A stretch of DNA of 64,000 nucleotides from positions 496,001 to 560,000 of the forward strand of contig NZ_CANMQS010000004.1 in NCBI RefSeq assembly GCF_947500075.1, written 5' to 3'. The notes below the pieces were generated by a model. That model worked only from the letters and a program-made list of their open reading frames with translations, was not told the origin of the DNA and ran no database searches. The translations under genes and the position numbers were made by a program. Origin of the DNA: an uncultured Sulfitobacter sp. GTDB taxonomy: Bacteria > Pseudomonadota > Alphaproteobacteria > Rhodobacterales > Rhodobacteraceae. Position 1 is the first letter of the stretch. Each line of letters begins with the position of its first letter. Below, piece by piece: positions 53,005-61,906 of this stretch.

Positions 53005-53048
53005 CGGAAACTTTGAAAGTTTCCGGTCAGAATTTTTGAAAAATTCTG
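53005..53048 (+). repeat. double-palindrome element, copy 2
   Basis: Perfect odd-length palindromes occupy 53005-53025 (CGGAAACTTT, centre G, AAAGTTTCCG) and 53028-53048 (CAGAATTTTT, centre G, AAAAATTCTG). Layout and flanks match copy 1. It lies immediately downstream of the LOG-family gene stop (minus strand). Confidence 0.85.
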
Positions 53049-53056
53049 CGCTCCCC

Positions 53057-53620
53057 TCAGCCAAAGTGCGCTTTCAAAGCGGTCAGTGTCGCAGCCGCAT
53101 CCGGCACTTCGCGCACAAATCCCAACAGGCTTGCATCGGCAAAGCCCCGCGCCACCACATGCGCCAGAAGCTGCATGAAAGGCGTCCAGTATCCATCTGT
53201 ATTCACGATAAAAATAGGTTTCTCGTGCAGCCCCAGTTGACGCCATGTCAGCGCTTCGAACAACTCGTCCAAAGACCCTGCACCCCCCGGCAAGACCACC
53301 ACTGCGTCGCAGTTCATGAACATGACTTTCTTGCGCTCGTGCATCGTCTCGGTCACCACATAGGTGGTCAGGTCCGTTTTGCCGACTTCCCAATCCACCA
53401 GAAGCTGCGGGATGACGCCAAAGGTGGTCCCGCCCGCCGTCTGCGCCGCCCGCGCCACGCTCCCCATCAGACCCACATCGCCCGCCCCATACACCAGCCG
53501 CATCCCCGCCGCCGCCAGCCCGGCTCCCAGCGCTTCGGCCTCGCGGGTGAACGCCGGATCATCGCCGGGACGCGAGCCGCAATAGACGCAGACCGATTTT
53601 TGGGGGGCAGGTTGGGTCAT
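53057..53620 (-). CDS. LOG family protein (TIGR00730-type nucleotide phosphoribohydrolase)
   Basis: The protein has 187 residues. VCVYCGSRPG opens the Rossmann-like fold and LPGGAGSLDELFEALTWRQLG is the PGGxGTxxE motif (Thr replaced by Ser). The family cleaves ribose-5'-phosphate from AMP-type cytokinins or nucleotides. ATG 53620 is preferred over GTG 53635. Convergent to sodB across the repeat-rich gap. Confidence 0.9.
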   Translation of the reverse strand: MTQPAPQKSVCVYCGSRPGDDPAFTREAEALGAGLAAAGMRLVYGAGDVGLMGSVARAAQTAGGTTFGVIPQLLVDWEVGKTDLTTYVVTETMHERKKVMFMNCDAVVVLPGGAGSLDELFEALTWRQLGLHEKPIFIVNTDGYWTPFMQLLAHVVARGFADASLLGFVREVPDAAATLTALKAHFG

Positions 53621-53722
53621 TACAGCGCCTTTCACGGAGAAATCATCGACTGAGAGCAGCGGGTCTTTTGACCCCTGTTACCGCCGCTGATAGAAAGCCT
53701 CAACCTTGTGGGGGGTGTTGGC

Positions 53723-55216
53723 ATGAGCGGAAGCGGATCAGGTCTGAGTGGTGCGGCCGGCCTGTGGCTGGCGGCGGGCGCCAGCGTCGTCATCGTGGGC
53801 GGTGCCGCGTGGTACAGCTTGGGCCGGTCCACGGATGTGTCTCAAGCCGCTCTTGTCCCGACCCAGGCCCCCCCGGTGGCAGCGGCGCCTGCCCCGGACC
53901 CCGTGGTGGAGCGTGAAGAATCGGCAGAAGCCGAGCCGCCTGTCGAAACCACCGCCACAGAGGATGTGAGCCCTGCGGAAGACATGGCCCGCTCCGCCCC
54001 AGCTCCAGTCCCGGACCCGATCCTGCCTGCCTTTGATGAGGTCCGCCGCGAAGGCGACGGGATGACCATCATCGCCGGTCGGGCCGCCCCCGGTGCGGTC
54101 CTGAGCGTGCTGCAAAACGGAGTGGAGGTGACACGTGTCACTGCCGACAGCAGCGGTAAATTTGCCACCTTCCTGATGATCCCGCCCAGTGGCGAGGGCC
54201 ATGTTTTGAGCCTTGAGCAGATCGTGGACGGGCAGGTGCTGGCCTCTGATGATCAGATCATCCTTGCGCCGATTGCTGTTGCAAAAGCACCGGCAGAGGA
54301 CACTGCGCAAGAAGACGTCGCCCTTGCCGAAGCGACCCCTGAGCCGGCACCCGCCCCCGAGACGCCCGCTGTCGCCGCCGAAGAACGGCCAACAGAGGAA
54401 GCCCCCCCCGCCGAGGTGGTTGCAGAAGCGGTTGAGGTGCCGCGCACGCAAACCACCACCGCTGAGGCGGCACCCCCCTCCGATGCGCCGGATCCCCCCC
54501 AGACGACAGTCGCCACCGCACCTGCCACGCCCGCACCGCAGGCCCTTGCAACCGACACCGCTACATCTGCTCCCCAGCCGCCAGCTGACGATCCGCCCGC
54601 GCAGCCGGTGGACGTCGCCGTCGCGCAGGTCGACCCGCCTGCCACCCCCAGCGCAACCGCGCGCCCCACACCCGCAGCGCCCACGGCATCCGTGGTGTTG
54701 AAATCCACCTCTGACGGGGTGGAACTGCTCAACACCCAGCCGCCTGAGGTGATGAAACGCGTGGCACTCGACACGATCAGCTATTCCGATCTGGGGAATG
54801 TGCAGCTGTCGGGCCGTGCGCAGGTGAAAACCCAAAGCGTGCGCGTCTATCTTAACAACGCCCCCATCGCGGACCTTGCGGTGGACGCAGCAGGTCGCTG
54901 GCGCGGTGATCTGCCGGACATTGACGAAGGGGTCTATACCCTGCGGGTGGATGAGGTGGCCGCGGACGGCTCTGTCACCAGCCGGGTGGAGACACCGTTC
55001 AAACGCGAAGACCCCGCTGTGCTGGTGCAGGCGGCGGCCGATCAGGACGGGCCGCTCAAACGCATCACCGTGCAGCGCGGCAACACGCTCTGGGCGATTG
55101 CGCGGGAGCGTTATGGCGATGGGCTGCTCTATGTGCGGGTGTTTCAGGCCAATGCGGATGATATCCGGGATCCGGATCTGATCTATCCCGGACAGGTGTT
55201 TGATTTGCCGGACTAG
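53723..55216 (+). CDS. LysM-domain protein with membrane anchor and long Pro/Ala-rich linker
   Basis: The protein has 497 residues. The N-terminus has one helix (LWLAAGASVVIVGGAAW). An Ig-like segment lies at about 95-170 (IIAGRAAPGAVLSVLQNGVEV), then a low-complexity Ala/Pro/Glu linker at about 190-330. A second Ig-like segment (VQLSGRAQVKTQSVRVYLNNA) follows, and the C-terminal LysM (ITVQRGNTLWAIARERYGDG...YPGQVFDLPD) binds peptidoglycan. Start ATG 53723 follows a G-rich site; GTG 53708 is an alternative. Probably an inner-membrane-anchored protein that reaches the cell wall. Confidence 0.85.
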   Translation: MSGSGSGLSGAAGLWLAAGASVVIVGGAAWYSLGRSTDVSQAALVPTQAPPVAAAPAPDPVVEREESAEAEPPVETTATEDVSPAEDMARSAPAPVPDPILPAFDEVRREGDGMTIIAGRAAPGAVLSVLQNGVEVTRVTADSSGKFATFLMIPPSGEGHVLSLEQIVDGQVLASDDQIILAPIAVAKAPAEDTAQEDVALAEATPEPAPAPETPAVAAEERPTEEAPPAEVVAEAVEVPRTQTTTAEAAPPSDAPDPPQTTVATAPATPAPQALATDTATSAPQPPADDPPAQPVDVAVAQVDPPATPSATARPTPAAPTASVVLKSTSDGVELLNTQPPEVMKRVALDTISYSDLGNVQLSGRAQVKTQSVRVYLNNAPIADLAVDAAGRWRGDLPDIDEGVYTLRVDEVAADGSVTSRVETPFKREDPAVLVQAAADQDGPLKRITVQRGNTLWAIARERYGDGLLYVRVFQANADDIRDPDLIYPGQVFDLPD

Positions 55217-55270
55217 GCCATAAGGGGCTGTGCGGGATCGGCTCTGGCAGCGCGGGAGGATGGGACGGGA

Positions 55271-55300
55271 CTGGGGCCAGCCCCAGACCCCGGGTTTTTT
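55271..55300 (+). terminator. terminator-like hairpin after the LysM gene
   Basis: CTGGGG-CCAG-CCCCAG (55271-55286) is a perfect 6-bp stem, followed after 8 bases by TTTTTT (55295-55300). The spacing is longer than ideal. Confidence 0.45.
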
Positions 55301-55324
55301 GAACCATTTGGAAGAGGGCGGAGT
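55293..55324 (+). repeat. AACCATTTGGAAG element, copy 2
   Basis: GGGTTTTTT, GAACCATTTGGAAG and GGGCGGAG match the copy at 41041-41070 except for one substitution and two single-base length differences. Confidence 0.6.
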
Positions 55325-55395
55325 TGCAGCGATGCGGGCACTGGCAAGTCGGGGTCCTGAGGGCTATGTAACGGTCAACCTTTGGAAAGCCCCAG

Positions 55396-57249
55396 ATGCC
55401 AGCCGATACCGCCAGCGCCGACGATACACCCAAAACCGAAGAGCAGCGTGAAGCCGAGGCCCGTCAGGCGGACGCAGCAGAGCGCGAATCCGCCATGCTG
55501 GTGTTGCGCAAGGTGGTACCCTACCTGTGGCCCCGCGACATGCCCTGGGTCAAGCGCCGGGTGGTCTGGGCGATGGTGGCACTGGTCATCTCCAAGCTGA
55601 TTTCGGTCGCCACGCCGCTGTTTTACCGCGATGCGGTGGATGCGCTGTCCGGCGAAGGGGCGCCGATGCTGGCCTTGGGGGCCGTGGGGCTGACCGTGGC
55701 CTATGGCATGGCGCGGTTGATGAATGTCGGCTTCCAGCAGCTGCGCGATGCGATCTTTGCCCGCGTGGGCCAGCGCGCCCTGCGGATGCTGGCGCTGGAA
55801 ACCTTCACCCACATCCACCGTCTGTCCATGCGCTATCACATCGCCCGCAAGACCGGCGGGCTGAGCCGGATCATCGAACGCGGCGTGAAAGGCGTGGAGT
55901 TCCTGTTGCGGTTCATGCTGTTCAGCATCGGACCGCTGATCCTGGAACTGGTGATGATCGGGGTGATCCTGACGGTGCTCTTTGACTGGTCCTATCTGGG
56001 GGTCGTGGCGCTGACCATTGCGGTCTACGTCTGGTTCACCTTTGCGGTGACCGAATGGCGCGTGCGCCTGCGCCGCAAGATGAACGACCAGGACACCGAC
56101 GCAAACCAGAAGGCCATCGACAGCCTGCTGAACTACGAAACGGTCAAGTACTTCGCCGCCGAGGAACGTGAGGCCCGCCGCTATGATGCCGCCATGGCGG
56201 GCTATGAGGAAGCGGCGATCAAGACCAGCTACTCGCTCGCCTTTCTGAACTTCGGCCAATCGCTGATCATCACCGCAGGGTTGGTGGGCGTGATGGTGAT
56301 GGCCGCCATCGGGGTGCAGAATGGCACGCTGACGGTGGGCGATTTCGTCATGGTCAACGCCTATATGATCCAGATCACCGTGCCGCTGAATTTCCTTGGC
56401 ACCGTTTACCGGGAGATCCGGCAGGCGCTGGTGGACATGGGCGAGATGTTCGGCCTGCTGGAGCAACCCGCAGAGATCACCGACAAGCCAGACGCGCCGG
56501 ACCTGAAGGTAACGGGCGGTCATGTCACGCTGGAGAACCTGAGCTTTGGCTACAACCCGGATCGGCAGATCCTCAAAGGGGTGACGCTGGAAGCCAAACC
56601 GGGGGAAACCGTGGCGATTGTCGGCTCCACCGGGTCGGGGAAATCGACCATCGGGCGGCTGCTCTTCCGGTTTTATGACGTGCAGGGCGGGGCCCTGAAG
56701 ATCGACGGACAAGACCTGAGGAATGTGACCCAGGCCAGCCTTCATCGCGCCATTGGCGTGGTGCCGCAGGACACGGTGCTGTTTAACGACACCGTGCGCT
56801 ATAACATCGCCTACGGGCGCGACGGGGCCACACAGGCTGAGGTCGAACAGGCCGCGCGGGACGCACAGATCCATGATTTCATCCAGTCCCTGCCGCAGGG
56901 CTATGACACCCAGGTGGGAGAGCGCGGGTTGAAGCTGTCAGGTGGCGAGAAACAGCGCGTCGGCATTGCGCGCACGCTGTTGAAGGACCCGCCGATCCTG
57001 CTGCTGGATGAGGCAACCTCGGCGCTGGATTCAGAGACGGAGAGCGACATTCAGGACGCCCTGAGCCGCGCCGGGCAGGGGCGCACGGTGTTGACCATTG
57101 CCCACCGGCTGTCGACCATCGCGGAGGCCGACAGGATCGTCGTGCTGGAGAAGGGCGAGATTGTCGAGCAGGGCGCGCATGACGCGCTTTTGGCGCAGGA
57201 CGGGCGCTATGCCCAGTTGTGGCATCGTCAGCAATCCGAGGAAGCCTAG
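55396..57249 (+). CDS. Atm1/HMT1-type ABC exporter (fused permease-ATPase)
   Basis: The protein has 617 residues. The half-transporter has six helices followed by an ATPase with Walker A GSTGSGKST, signature LSGGEKQRVGIARTLL and Walker B ILLLDEATSALD. The membrane domain holds SLLNYETVKYFAAEEREARRYD and NFLGTVYREIRQALVDM, hallmarks of the Atm1/ABCB7 subfamily. Bacterial members export glutathione-linked metals or sulfur species. GGAAAG precedes the ATG. It forms a homodimer; the call for the subfamily is strong. Confidence 0.92.
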   Translation: MPADTASADDTPKTEEQREAEARQADAAERESAMLVLRKVVPYLWPRDMPWVKRRVVWAMVALVISKLISVATPLFYRDAVDALSGEGAPMLALGAVGLTVAYGMARLMNVGFQQLRDAIFARVGQRALRMLALETFTHIHRLSMRYHIARKTGGLSRIIERGVKGVEFLLRFMLFSIGPLILELVMIGVILTVLFDWSYLGVVALTIAVYVWFTFAVTEWRVRLRRKMNDQDTDANQKAIDSLLNYETVKYFAAEEREARRYDAAMAGYEEAAIKTSYSLAFLNFGQSLIITAGLVGVMVMAAIGVQNGTLTVGDFVMVNAYMIQITVPLNFLGTVYREIRQALVDMGEMFGLLEQPAEITDKPDAPDLKVTGGHVTLENLSFGYNPDRQILKGVTLEAKPGETVAIVGSTGSGKSTIGRLLFRFYDVQGGALKIDGQDLRNVTQASLHRAIGVVPQDTVLFNDTVRYNIAYGRDGATQAEVEQAARDAQIHDFIQSLPQGYDTQVGERGLKLSGGEKQRVGIARTLLKDPPILLLDEATSALDSETESDIQDALSRAGQGRTVLTIAHRLSTIAEADRIVVLEKGEIVEQGAHDALLAQDGRYAQLWHRQQSEEA

Positions 57250-57262
57250 CAGCGCTTGAACG

Positions 57263-57320
57263 TGGGGGCTGCGTTTTGGGGTGCTGTTGCGCCGGGATAT
57301 TTTTGGCCAAAAAGAGGGGG
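57263..57320. repeat. intergenic TTTTTGGCC element, copy D (reverse orientation)
   Basis: GGATATTTTTGGCCAAAAAG with flanks GAGGGGG and, on the other side, GCGCCGG, GGGGTGCTGTT and GCGTTTTGGGG is the reverse complement of the element at 24074-24124. The centre TTTTTGGCCAAAAA is a perfect 14-bp palindrome. It lies between convergent genes. Confidence 0.65.
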
Positions 57321-57412
57321 CAGGGCAGCGATAGGGTCGCGGGGGCTGTGCTGTGATGCAGGTGTGGCAGGCGCGGGCCGAGAAGGGGAGAGGCCCGGCG
57401 CCTGCGGTTGTT

Positions 57413-57874
57413 TTAGTCGGCGGCGGTGGCTTTGGACGTGAGTTTGTCCAGCGCGCCGGTCATCAACTGGATGTATTTGGCGTCTGTGGGCAGGCCGTGG
57501 GTTGCGGCCAGTGTGGCGGGGTTGTGGTAGGTCACATGCACCATGCCGTCGGCATCCGCATAGGCCAGCACCCGCAGCGGCAGATCAAGGCCTGCGGTCT
57601 GGCCGTCCAGCATCGCGGGCGTGCCCAGTTTGGGGTTGCCGAAGATCAGCAGTTCGGTGGGGCGCAGTTCCATATCAACCTTTGCCGCACCGCCTGCGTG
57701 ATCGACGCGGGCAAAGACCGTTGCCCCCGCGCCTTCGACGGCAGCAGCGAGGCGGTCCATGGTAACGCTCACGGAATGGGGGGACATCTTGTGGATCAGC
57801 TCGGCTGCGGCGGGCAGGGCCATGGCGGCGGTGACAGCGGCGGCGGCCATCAGGCGTGTGGGCATGCGGGACAT
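57413..57874 (-). CDS. DUF302 family secreted protein
   Basis: The protein has 153 residues, signal peptide ending PAAAE. SVTMDRLAAAVEGAGATVFARVDHAGGA and LRPTELLIFGNPKLGTPAMLDG are the DUF302 pattern. AAGGAG precedes ATG 57874; the frame is open to 57928. It is the last gene of the run adaptor-RND-DUF302 and, being periplasmic, could assist the pump. Function of the family is not established. Confidence 0.9.
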   Translation of the reverse strand: MSRMPTRLMAAAAVTAAMALPAAAELIHKMSPHSVSVTMDRLAAAVEGAGATVFARVDHAGGAAKVDMELRPTELLIFGNPKLGTPAMLDGQTAGLDLPLRVLAYADADGMVHVTYHNPATLAATHGLPTDAKYIQLMTGALDKLTSKATAAD

Positions 57875-57961
57875 ATCGGTCTCTCCTTTGAACAATGGCC
57901 GGAGCGTAGCAGGGTGAGCGCGCAGCATAAGGGCTGCACGCTCACAATGGCTTGATCGGTG

Positions 57962-60900
57962 TCATTCCGCCGGGGTGAAGCCCGCAGGGCCTGCATGGGG
58001 GGGCAGGTCTGAGGTATCCCAGACGATCTCCTGCGTGCGCGCGCGCCGCGCATCGCGCGCGAGAGACCAGTCCTGTGCCGCGCGGCTGGCCCGGCCCAGC
58101 GACATCCGCGCCAGCAGCCGTGCGATCCAGCGCACATAGGTCGTGGCCCAGACCCGGATGGCCAGCATCGAGGGCGTCACCATCAGCGTCAGGACTGTGG
58201 CGATGCCGAGGCCGAACACCACAGCCGTGGCCAGCTGTTTCCACCACAGCGCCGTGGGGCTGTCGATGGTATAGCCGCCGTCGGCGAAGTTCAGGCTGAT
58301 GCCGAACATCATCGGCGCAAGGCCCGCCATGGTGGTGATCGTGGTCAGCAGCACGGGCCGGATACGCGCCTGCGCGGTGCGGATGATCGCCTCGATCCGG
58401 GGCATGTAGCGTTCATATTCCTGATAGGTGTCAATCAGGATGATGTTGTTGTTCACCACAATGCCCGCAAGCGCCACAATCCCCGTCCCGGTCATGATGA
58501 TGGAGAACGTCTGATCCATCACCAGCATGCCGATCAGCACACCCGTGGTGGACAGGACCACCGCCAGCAGCACCAGAATGGCGTTGTAGAAGCTGTTGAA
58601 CTGCGCCAGCAGGATGATGAACATCAGCCCAAGTGCTGCGGTGAAGGCGGAACTGAGGAAAGCCTGGCTTTCGGCCTGGTCGTCCTGATCGCCGGTCCAT
58701 TCATAGGTGACACCAAGGGGGAAAGGTTTGGTGTCAAGCCATTTGGTGATCTCGGCAATGCGTTCGTTGGCGTTGACGGGGATGAGGCTGACCTCCCCCT
58801 CGCTCACGGCGCGTTCAAGATCGATCAGGGCACCGGCATCGGTTGTGCGCAGGATCCTGTACGCTGTGCCGTCTGGAGCGGTGACATCACCCTCCGCGTC
58901 GGTCTCCCGCAATGTGGCCAGGTTGATGCCCAGCGTGCGATCCGTGCCGCCGCTTTCCAGCCGCACAGCTTTGACCAGACCTGCGGCCACATCCGCCTTC
59001 ACATCGAGGTGACGCTTTTGATCAACCCGGCTGATCTCAGCCAGTTTGGCCACCGGCGTACGGGTGATGAAGTTGCTCAGCGGCACCAGACCGTCGGCGG
59101 TGCGCACCTTCAGCGTGTCCAGCGTGGACAGCAGGCGGTCCTCTTCGGGCAGGCGCACGCGGATCTCGATCTCTTCATCCGAGGTATCGACCCGCATCGT
59201 ATCGAGCAGCAGTCCGCGCGTGACCAGTTGCACCATGGCGCCCACGGTCACAACATCCGCGCCATAGCGGCCGGCTTTCTCGACATCCACGTCGATCTGC
59301 CAGTCGATGCCGGGCAGGGGGCGGGTGTCTTCGATCAGGGTCAGACCGGGGGTGCGGTCATATTCCGCCCGCGCGATTTCAGTGGCCGCCAGCAGGTCGG
59401 TCCAGCTGTCGGACTTGAGCCGCAGATGCACCGGCTTGCCGGAGGCAGGGCCGCGGTCCTGCGCGAGGATTTCGACGCGGATGCCGGGGATGTCCTGCAA
59501 GGACGCCGTCAACTCATCAATGATGGTGTCGCCGTCAAAGGCCGGATCGGATGTTTCGCGCATCACGTCAAAGTTCACGAAAGGCACGGTAAAGAGCGGG
59601 GTTTCGCGCACGGGGCGGTCTTCCCAGGCGATTGTTTCAAACTGGATCTGGCCGATGGTGTCCTTGGGGGCGATGGCACCGCCGGTGTTGCTGTCCAGAC
59701 CGCCTTCGCCGGCAAAGGCAAAGGCCGTTTTCACGCCCGGATGCGCCATGACCACGGCTTCGGCTTTCTCCAGCAGGTGGTCTTTCTCCTCAAGCGAGAG
59801 GTTGCCACGGGCAAGGACATAGACAATCGCCTGTTCGGGTTCGGATTCCACGAAGAACTCGACGCCCTTGGAGTTGTTGGAGAAGTAGATCAGCACGCTG
59901 CCGACAAAGACAAAGACGGTGCCGGCCATGACCAGCGGCATGATAGGGTTGCCCGCAATAAAGGCAATGACCCGCCCGAAGGGAGAGCGTTTGTACCCTG
60001 CGGAGATGCCTTGACGGCTGGCAGGGGTGATCTTGGCCAGAACCCAGCGCCCAAACCGCCCCAGCCGCGTCAAAAGCCCAAGTGCGGCCACAGCGCAGAC
60101 AAAGGCGATACCCAACACGATGCCCACCACCGCAGAGGTAGCAGCAAGGGTTAAGAACACCTTCAGAAAGGTTGGCGCAACCGATCCGACGATGTTTGCG
60201 CCGTCCATAGCGTCAAACAGGCTGTTGATATAGCTGAACGGGAAAGGGGTTGGACTATCTGGTTCGGCAACTGCGGTTGCAGATGGCCCGGTGATCAAGC
60301 TGGTTATGAAGCCAAGGATCCCGACAATGATAACGGCCCATACGGCGAGTCCCGGAAGGGCCAGCGGCAGATGTAGATACAGTGGCAGTCTGGAGAAACG
60401 CTCCATCATGTTGGAGATCAGGTTCTCCAACCGCCCCGTCACACCGCCCATCACCGGCAGATAGACCAGCGCCACCACCAGCGATGCCGACAGAACGAAG
60501 ATCAGCGTCACCGGCAGCATACCCATGAACTCCCCCGGCACACCGGGCCAGAACAGCATCGGCAAAAACGCACAAAGCGTCGTCGCGGTGGAGGAGATGA
60601 TGGGCCAGAACATCCGTTGCGCCGCCTCGACATAGGCGTGCATCGGGCCCGCGCCCTCTTGCTGGCGCTTGTCGGCGTATTCCACCACCACAATCGCGCC
60701 ATCCACCAGCATCCCCACGGCCAGGATCAGACCAAACATCACGATGTTCGAGATCGAAATGCCCATGAGCGCCAGAAAGGCGAAACACAACAAAAACGAC
60801 GTGGGGATCGCAAACCCCACCAACAACGCAGCCCGGATGCCAAGGGCGGCCAGCACCACGATCATCACCAGCGCCACAGCGGTAAAGACCGAGCCCAGCA

Positions 60901-61906
60901 ACTGCTGCACCATGGAATCCACGATGCGGCTCTGGTCATTCGAGGTGCCCACGGTCACCGCCGCCTGCAACCCATCGGGCCAACTGGCGGAGCGTGCCTC
61001 GACAATCTCTTTCACCTGCGCGGAGGTGTCGATCAGGTTGAAACCCTTGCGTTTGACCACCTGTAGCGCCAGCGTCTTCTCCCCGTTGAAACGGGCCGTG
61101 CCGGTGCGGTCCTCGAAGGTCAGGTTGATCTCTGCCAGATCGCCCAGCGTGACCACACGGTCGCCGTTGGTCTTGACGGGCAGGGCATAGACATCGCGCG
61201 CTTCGTCAAAGCTGGAGGGGATCTTGACCGCGAATGTGCCGTTGGCTGTCTCCACTTCACCTGCCGCGATCAGCTGGTTGTTGTTCTGCACCACATTGAT
61301 CAGTTCACCGGCGGTGACGTTGTAGGCCTCCAGCCGCAAAGGATCGATCAGGACTTCAAGCATCTCATCGCGGTTGCCTGCAAGGGCGGCTTCCAGCACG
61401 GCATCGAGGCCCTCAAGTTCATCCTGCAAATCCTTGGCTACGCGGGCCATGGTGCGTTCCGGCACCGGGCCGGTGAGGTTCACGATGATGATCGGGAATT
61501 CGGAAAAGTTGATCTCGTTGATCGAATAGGTCTCAGCGCCATCGGGAAAGAGCGCCTCGGCCTTGCCCATCGCATCGCGGACATCGGCGATGATCTTGGT
61601 CTTGTCCCAGCCGAACTCAAACTCCAGCGCCACACCGGCATAATTCTCCGCCGCGGTGCCGGACATGGTTTTCAACCCATCCAGATCGGACAGTTCCGTC
61701 TCCATCGGTTTGACCAGCAGGGTTTCGGAATCCGCGGCCGAGATGCCGGGGAACTGCACGGAAACGAAGAGCGCCGGGATTTCAATGTCCGGCTCCCCTT
61801 CCTTGGGCAGGGTGGTGTAGGAATACCCGCCCACCACGAGGCTGAGCAGGATAAAGGCCAGCACCATGCGGGCGCGGGAGGCGGCCCAGTCGACGATGCC
61901 GGTCAT
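57962..61906 (-). CDS. RND-family efflux permease with enlarged central insertion
   Basis: The protein has 1314 residues, some 260 longer than AcrB. The N-terminus opens with a typical first helix and PxxFPGI-like periplasmic start (SVQFPGISAADSETLLVKPME). The TM4 motif reads GMLVDGAIVVVE, so one Asp of the usual proton-relay pair is Gly, and the TM10 Lys is replaced by Asn (GIVVNNNIILID). An extra segment of about 150 residues with added hydrophobic helices lies at about 487-640 between the two halves. It starts within the adaptor stop (ATGA). Drug or metabolite efflux through an outer-membrane partner not encoded here. Confidence 0.9.
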   Translation of the reverse strand: MTGIVDWAASRARMVLAFILLSLVVGGYSYTTLPKEGEPDIEIPALFVSVQFPGISAADSETLLVKPMETELSDLDGLKTMSGTAAENYAGVALEFEFGWDKTKIIADVRDAMGKAEALFPDGAETYSINEINFSEFPIIIVNLTGPVPERTMARVAKDLQDELEGLDAVLEAALAGNRDEMLEVLIDPLRLEAYNVTAGELINVVQNNNQLIAAGEVETANGTFAVKIPSSFDEARDVYALPVKTNGDRVVTLGDLAEINLTFEDRTGTARFNGEKTLALQVVKRKGFNLIDTSAQVKEIVEARSASWPDGLQAAVTVGTSNDQSRIVDSMVQQLLGSVFTAVALVMIVVLAALGIRAALLVGFAIPTSFLLCFAFLALMGISISNIVMFGLILAVGMLVDGAIVVVEYADKRQQEGAGPMHAYVEAAQRMFWPIISSTATTLCAFLPMLFWPGVPGEFMGMLPVTLIFVLSASLVVALVYLPVMGGVTGRLENLISNMMERFSRLPLYLHLPLALPGLAVWAVIIVGILGFITSLITGPSATAVAEPDSPTPFPFSYINSLFDAMDGANIVGSVAPTFLKVFLTLAATSAVVGIVLGIAFVCAVAALGLLTRLGRFGRWVLAKITPASRQGISAGYKRSPFGRVIAFIAGNPIMPLVMAGTVFVFVGSVLIYFSNNSKGVEFFVESEPEQAIVYVLARGNLSLEEKDHLLEKAEAVVMAHPGVKTAFAFAGEGGLDSNTGGAIAPKDTIGQIQFETIAWEDRPVRETPLFTVPFVNFDVMRETSDPAFDGDTIIDELTASLQDIPGIRVEILAQDRGPASGKPVHLRLKSDSWTDLLAATEIARAEYDRTPGLTLIEDTRPLPGIDWQIDVDVEKAGRYGADVVTVGAMVQLVTRGLLLDTMRVDTSDEEIEIRVRLPEEDRLLSTLDTLKVRTADGLVPLSNFITRTPVAKLAEISRVDQKRHLDVKADVAAGLVKAVRLESGGTDRTLGINLATLRETDAEGDVTAPDGTAYRILRTTDAGALIDLERAVSEGEVSLIPVNANERIAEITKWLDTKPFPLGVTYEWTGDQDDQAESQAFLSSAFTAALGLMFIILLAQFNSFYNAILVLLAVVLSTTGVLIGMLVMDQTFSIIMTGTGIVALAGIVVNNNIILIDTYQEYERYMPRIEAIIRTAQARIRPVLLTTITTMAGLAPMMFGISLNFADGGYTIDSPTALWWKQLATAVVFGLGIATVLTLMVTPSMLAIRVWATTYVRWIARLLARMSLGRASRAAQDWSLARDARRARTQEIVWDTSDLPPHAGPAGFTPAE

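Noticed and set aside
53738-54835. Minus-strand Gly/Arg-rich frame opposite the LysM gene
   Set aside because: An artefact of the Pro/Ala-rich linker codons read backwards.
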